A DNA stretch of 6,246 bases. Source: Pseudomonadota bacterium. GTDB taxonomy: Bacteria; Pseudomonadota; Gammaproteobacteria; Steroidobacterales; Woeseiaceae. The notes under the pieces are model-generated. The model ran no database searches. It was given only the letters and a program-made list of their open reading frames with translations, and was not told where the DNA came from. Within the stretch, counting starts at the first letter, position 1. Each line of letters opens with the position of its first letter. Where the stretch lies: positions 1-6,246 of the forward strand of contig JADFKA010000114.1 in the NCBI GenBank assembly GCA_022565135.1. Reading direction: 5' to 3'. Shown here in pieces: positions 4,824 through 6,246 of this stretch. Position numbers and translations under genes: made by a program.

Positions 4824-5822
4824 TCACAGGTCGTTCAGGAAGGAAAGAAGTGTGTCATCCGGCTTGAAGCGGGCCGGCGGGATGTTAGTCGGTGTGGTTT
4901 TTGCCAGTGCCTGCTCTTTGAGTTTGAGGTCGGCGTGCAGGTAAATGTAGGTTGTTTCCACCGATTCATGTCCGAGCCATAATGCAATCACAGCGCGGTC
5001 CACGCCGGATTGCAGCAGTGCCATTGCGGCAGTGTGGCGCAGCACGTGCGGAGTCACTTTTTTCCTGACCAATGAGGGGCAGCGCTGTCGGGCCGTGTTG
5101 AGGTGTTTGTTCAGCAGATATTGCAGCCCGTCATGACTGAGGTGTCCGCCGCGTGCGCTGGGAAAGAGCGGATCATGGGGCTTTCCATGGCGCCTGCGTA
5201 ACCAACCCCGCAATGCTTTGGCGGCGTCTTTGCGCAGCGGCGTGGAGCGCTCTTTACGTCCTTTGCCACAACAGTGCAGGTGTGCGCCGGTGCCGAGCAC
5301 GGCGTCTTCACAACACAGGCCGTTCAACTCCGAGGCACGCAGACCGGTTTGCACAGCAACCAGCAACAAGGTGCGGTCGCGATGGCCGGCCCAGGTGCGG
5401 GGATCCGGTGCGGCCAATAATGCCTCGACTTCCGGTGCAGCAAGAAAGGCCACCGGGCGTCGTATATACCGTTTGCTCGGCATAGCCAGAACACGCTCGG
5501 CTATGGCGGCATGTTGCGGTTCTTGCAACATCACGTAGCGGAAGAAGGAATGGATAGCGGCAAGGCGGACATTGCGGCTGCGTGCGCTGTTATTGCGTTC
5601 TTGCTCGAGGTGTTCGAGGAAAGCACCGATGAAGGGTGTATCCAGATCATTGATGATCAGGTCGGACGGCGGTTTTTTCAGGTGGCGCTGTGCGAACGAT
5701 AACAACAAGCGGAAGCTGTCGCGGTAACTGGCAATGGTGTGCGGACTGGCATTACGTTGTCGCATGAGTCGCTCGACAAAAAAGCTCTGCAGCAGGGTGG
5801 CGAAGCCCTTTACGCCAGTCAT
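4824..5822 (-). CDS. ritC: Tyrosine recombinase, third gene of a RIT-like element
   Basis: A complete 332-residue tyrosine recombinase that should cut and rejoin DNA at the element ends. The N-terminal SAM-like core-binding domain (about 8-105) contains SPHTIASYRDSFRLLLSF. The catalytic domain follows with box I Arg in TGLRASELNGL (R162), the hairpin Lys in GKGRKER (K187), box II TPHVLRHT (H259, R262), LGHESVETT (H285) and the nucleophile in YIYLHAD (Y294). All catalytic residues are present, so it looks active. The ATG at 5822 is chosen because it overlaps the upstream stop as ATGA and has GGAG 7 bases before it. The same frame stays open upstream to 5984, but that part is antisense-like shadow of the preceding gene. 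It ends beside the subterminal repeats. Third position in the trio and length of about 330 residues fit RitC. Confidence 0.88.
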   Translation of the reverse strand: MTGVKGFATLLQSFFVERLMRQRNASPHTIASYRDSFRLLLSFAQRHLKKPPSDLIINDLDTPFIGAFLEHLEQERNNSARSRNVRLAAIHSFFRYVMLQEPQHAAIAERVLAMPSKRYIRRPVAFLAAPEVEALLAAPDPRTWAGHRDRTLLLVAVQTGLRASELNGLCCEDAVLGTGAHLHCCGKGRKERSTPLRKDAAKALRGWLRRRHGKPHDPLFPSARGGHLSHDGLQYLLNKHLNTARQRCPSLVRKKVTPHVLRHTAAMALLQSGVDRAVIALWLGHESVETTYIYLHADLKLKEQALAKTTPTNIPPARFKPDDTLLSFLNDL

Positions 5823-6246
5823 GATTTGACTCCGCTGAGCATGCGTTTGAGCTGTCGATTGGCCAGCTGCATCAGCTCGGGCGTGGCAGTGAGATACCAG
5901 TAGGTATCGGTCACATAGACGTGGCCGAGATAGGTTGAGAGGCGCGGCAGATGGCGTTCGACATCGACCCCGGCCCGATACCAATCGCGTAGCGTATTGA
6001 CGGCAAAGCGGTGGCGGAAGTCATGTATGCGCGGTCCGCGCGCATCCGTGGTGGTACGCAGCCCGATCTGGCGGGAGAGTTTGACGAAGGTATAGCGCAA
6101 ACTCCATTCGGTTATACGCGTAGCAGACTCGGAGATGAAAAAGCCTGGCGTGTTCGGCTGCGGGCACAGGCGGTCTCGTTGTGCGGCGTATCGTGCCAGG
6201 ACACGTTGTGTCGAGCCGTGGATGGGAATCCAGCGTGACTTACCGA
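5819..6246 (-). CDS. ritB: Tyrosine recombinase, second gene of a RIT-like element (N-terminus outside window)
   Basis: The minus-strand frame is open from the window edge to a TGA at 5821-5819, giving the last 141 residues of a tyrosine recombinase. Visible are GKSRWIPIHGST near the edge (catalytic hairpin Lys), IHDFRHRFAVNTL (box II His and Arg), STYLGHVYVTDTYWYLTATP (second His and nucleophilic Tyr, probably in TYWYL) and a short helical tail ending LSGVKS. The Arg of box I is beyond the window. The STYLGH...TDTYWYL block is characteristic of the middle recombinase of RIT elements and related multi-recombinase units. The stop overlaps the next start by 4 bases, so translation is probably coupled. 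An internal TTG at 6100 is not the start, because clear family sequence continues upstream. Confidence 0.88.
   Translation of the reverse strand, partial: GKSRWIPIHGSTQRVLARYAAQRDRLCPQPNTPGFFISESATRITEWSLRYTFVKLSRQIGLRTTTDARGPRIHDFRHRFAVNTLRDWYRAGVDVERHLPRLSTYLGHVYVTDTYWYLTATPELMQLANRQLKRMLSGVKS
5830..5833 (-). promoter_or_regulatory. Ribosome binding site deciding the ritC start
   Basis: GGAG on the minus strand lies 7 bases before the ATG at 5822, inside the end of the upstream recombinase gene. It supports the 332-residue product rather than the longer open frame. Confidence 0.6.

Larger units (their letters stand above)
4715..6246 (-). mobile_element. RIT-like (recombinase-in-trio) element, one end, continuing past the window
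   Basis: The element starts with a perfect palindrome at 4715-4734 where the integrase homology stops. It contains a repeat-rich terminus (4715-4823), a complete tyrosine recombinase and the C-terminal part of another, overlapping by ATGA and transcribed toward this end. Known RIT elements carry three overlapping same-direction tyrosine recombinase genes between inverted repeats. Order, size and motifs here match the last two genes. The first gene and the opposite repeat must lie beyond 6246 for this call to hold. Confidence 0.75.

Noticed and set aside
5823..5984. N-terminal extension of ritC to 5984
   Set aside because: It lies wholly within the ritB coding sequence; the ATGA overlap with GGAG at 5830-5833 is a far better start.

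Overview
The window looks like a moderately GC-rich gammaproteobacterial chromosome. The best clues to this are a single REP-like palindrome (core GGAGCGGCTTTAGCCGCGA, 3908-3926) of a type common in Xanthomonadales and pseudomonads, a tRNA-Arg with an encoded CCA, and the protein families present. No species can be named from the sequence alone.

Left part (1-3321): ordinary, dense, plus-strand coding sequence. It opens with the 3' end of an unidentified gene (1-183), closed by a strong hairpin terminator (211-238). A tightly packed three-gene operon follows: an SLC13/DASS-type anion transporter (336-1826), an AAG/Mpg-family 3-methyladenine DNA glycosylase (1823-2404) and a Tat-targeted aldo/keto-reductase-like protein (2401-3321). 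Both junctions are 4-nt start/stop overlaps (GTGA and ATGA), so translational coupling is likely. The AKR-like protein is odd: two of the four catalytic tetrad residues appear to be replaced.

Middle part (3322-4365): about 1 kb of genetic debris with no intact gene. It holds the 5' part of a VapC-type PIN toxin gene cut off nine bases after the AKR stop, a frameshifted VapB-type antitoxin, two copies of an 84-bp repeat with inverted ends, a nest of short GAAATCG/CGATTT subrepeats, a second divergent copy of the AKR 3' end, one REP-like hairpin, and a decayed minus-strand reading frame with an internal stop.

Right part (4366-6246): a nested mobile-element locus. A tRNA-Arg(UCG) gene (4366-4442) and its terminator are followed by the minus-strand C-terminal part of a tyrosine-recombinase integrase, as expected for a genomic island or prophage integrated at a tRNA 3' end. 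That integrase is interrupted just before its HxxR box at 4714/4715. The interrupting DNA begins with a perfect 20-bp palindrome and about 110 bp of short repeats. It then carries two tyrosine recombinases on the minus strand joined by an ATGA overlap: a complete 332-aa protein and the C-terminal part of a second one running off the window. This is the layout of a recombinase-in-trio (RIT) element, so the third gene and the other terminus should lie beyond 6246. The locus therefore reads as one recombinase-based element inserted into, and inactivating, the integrase of another.
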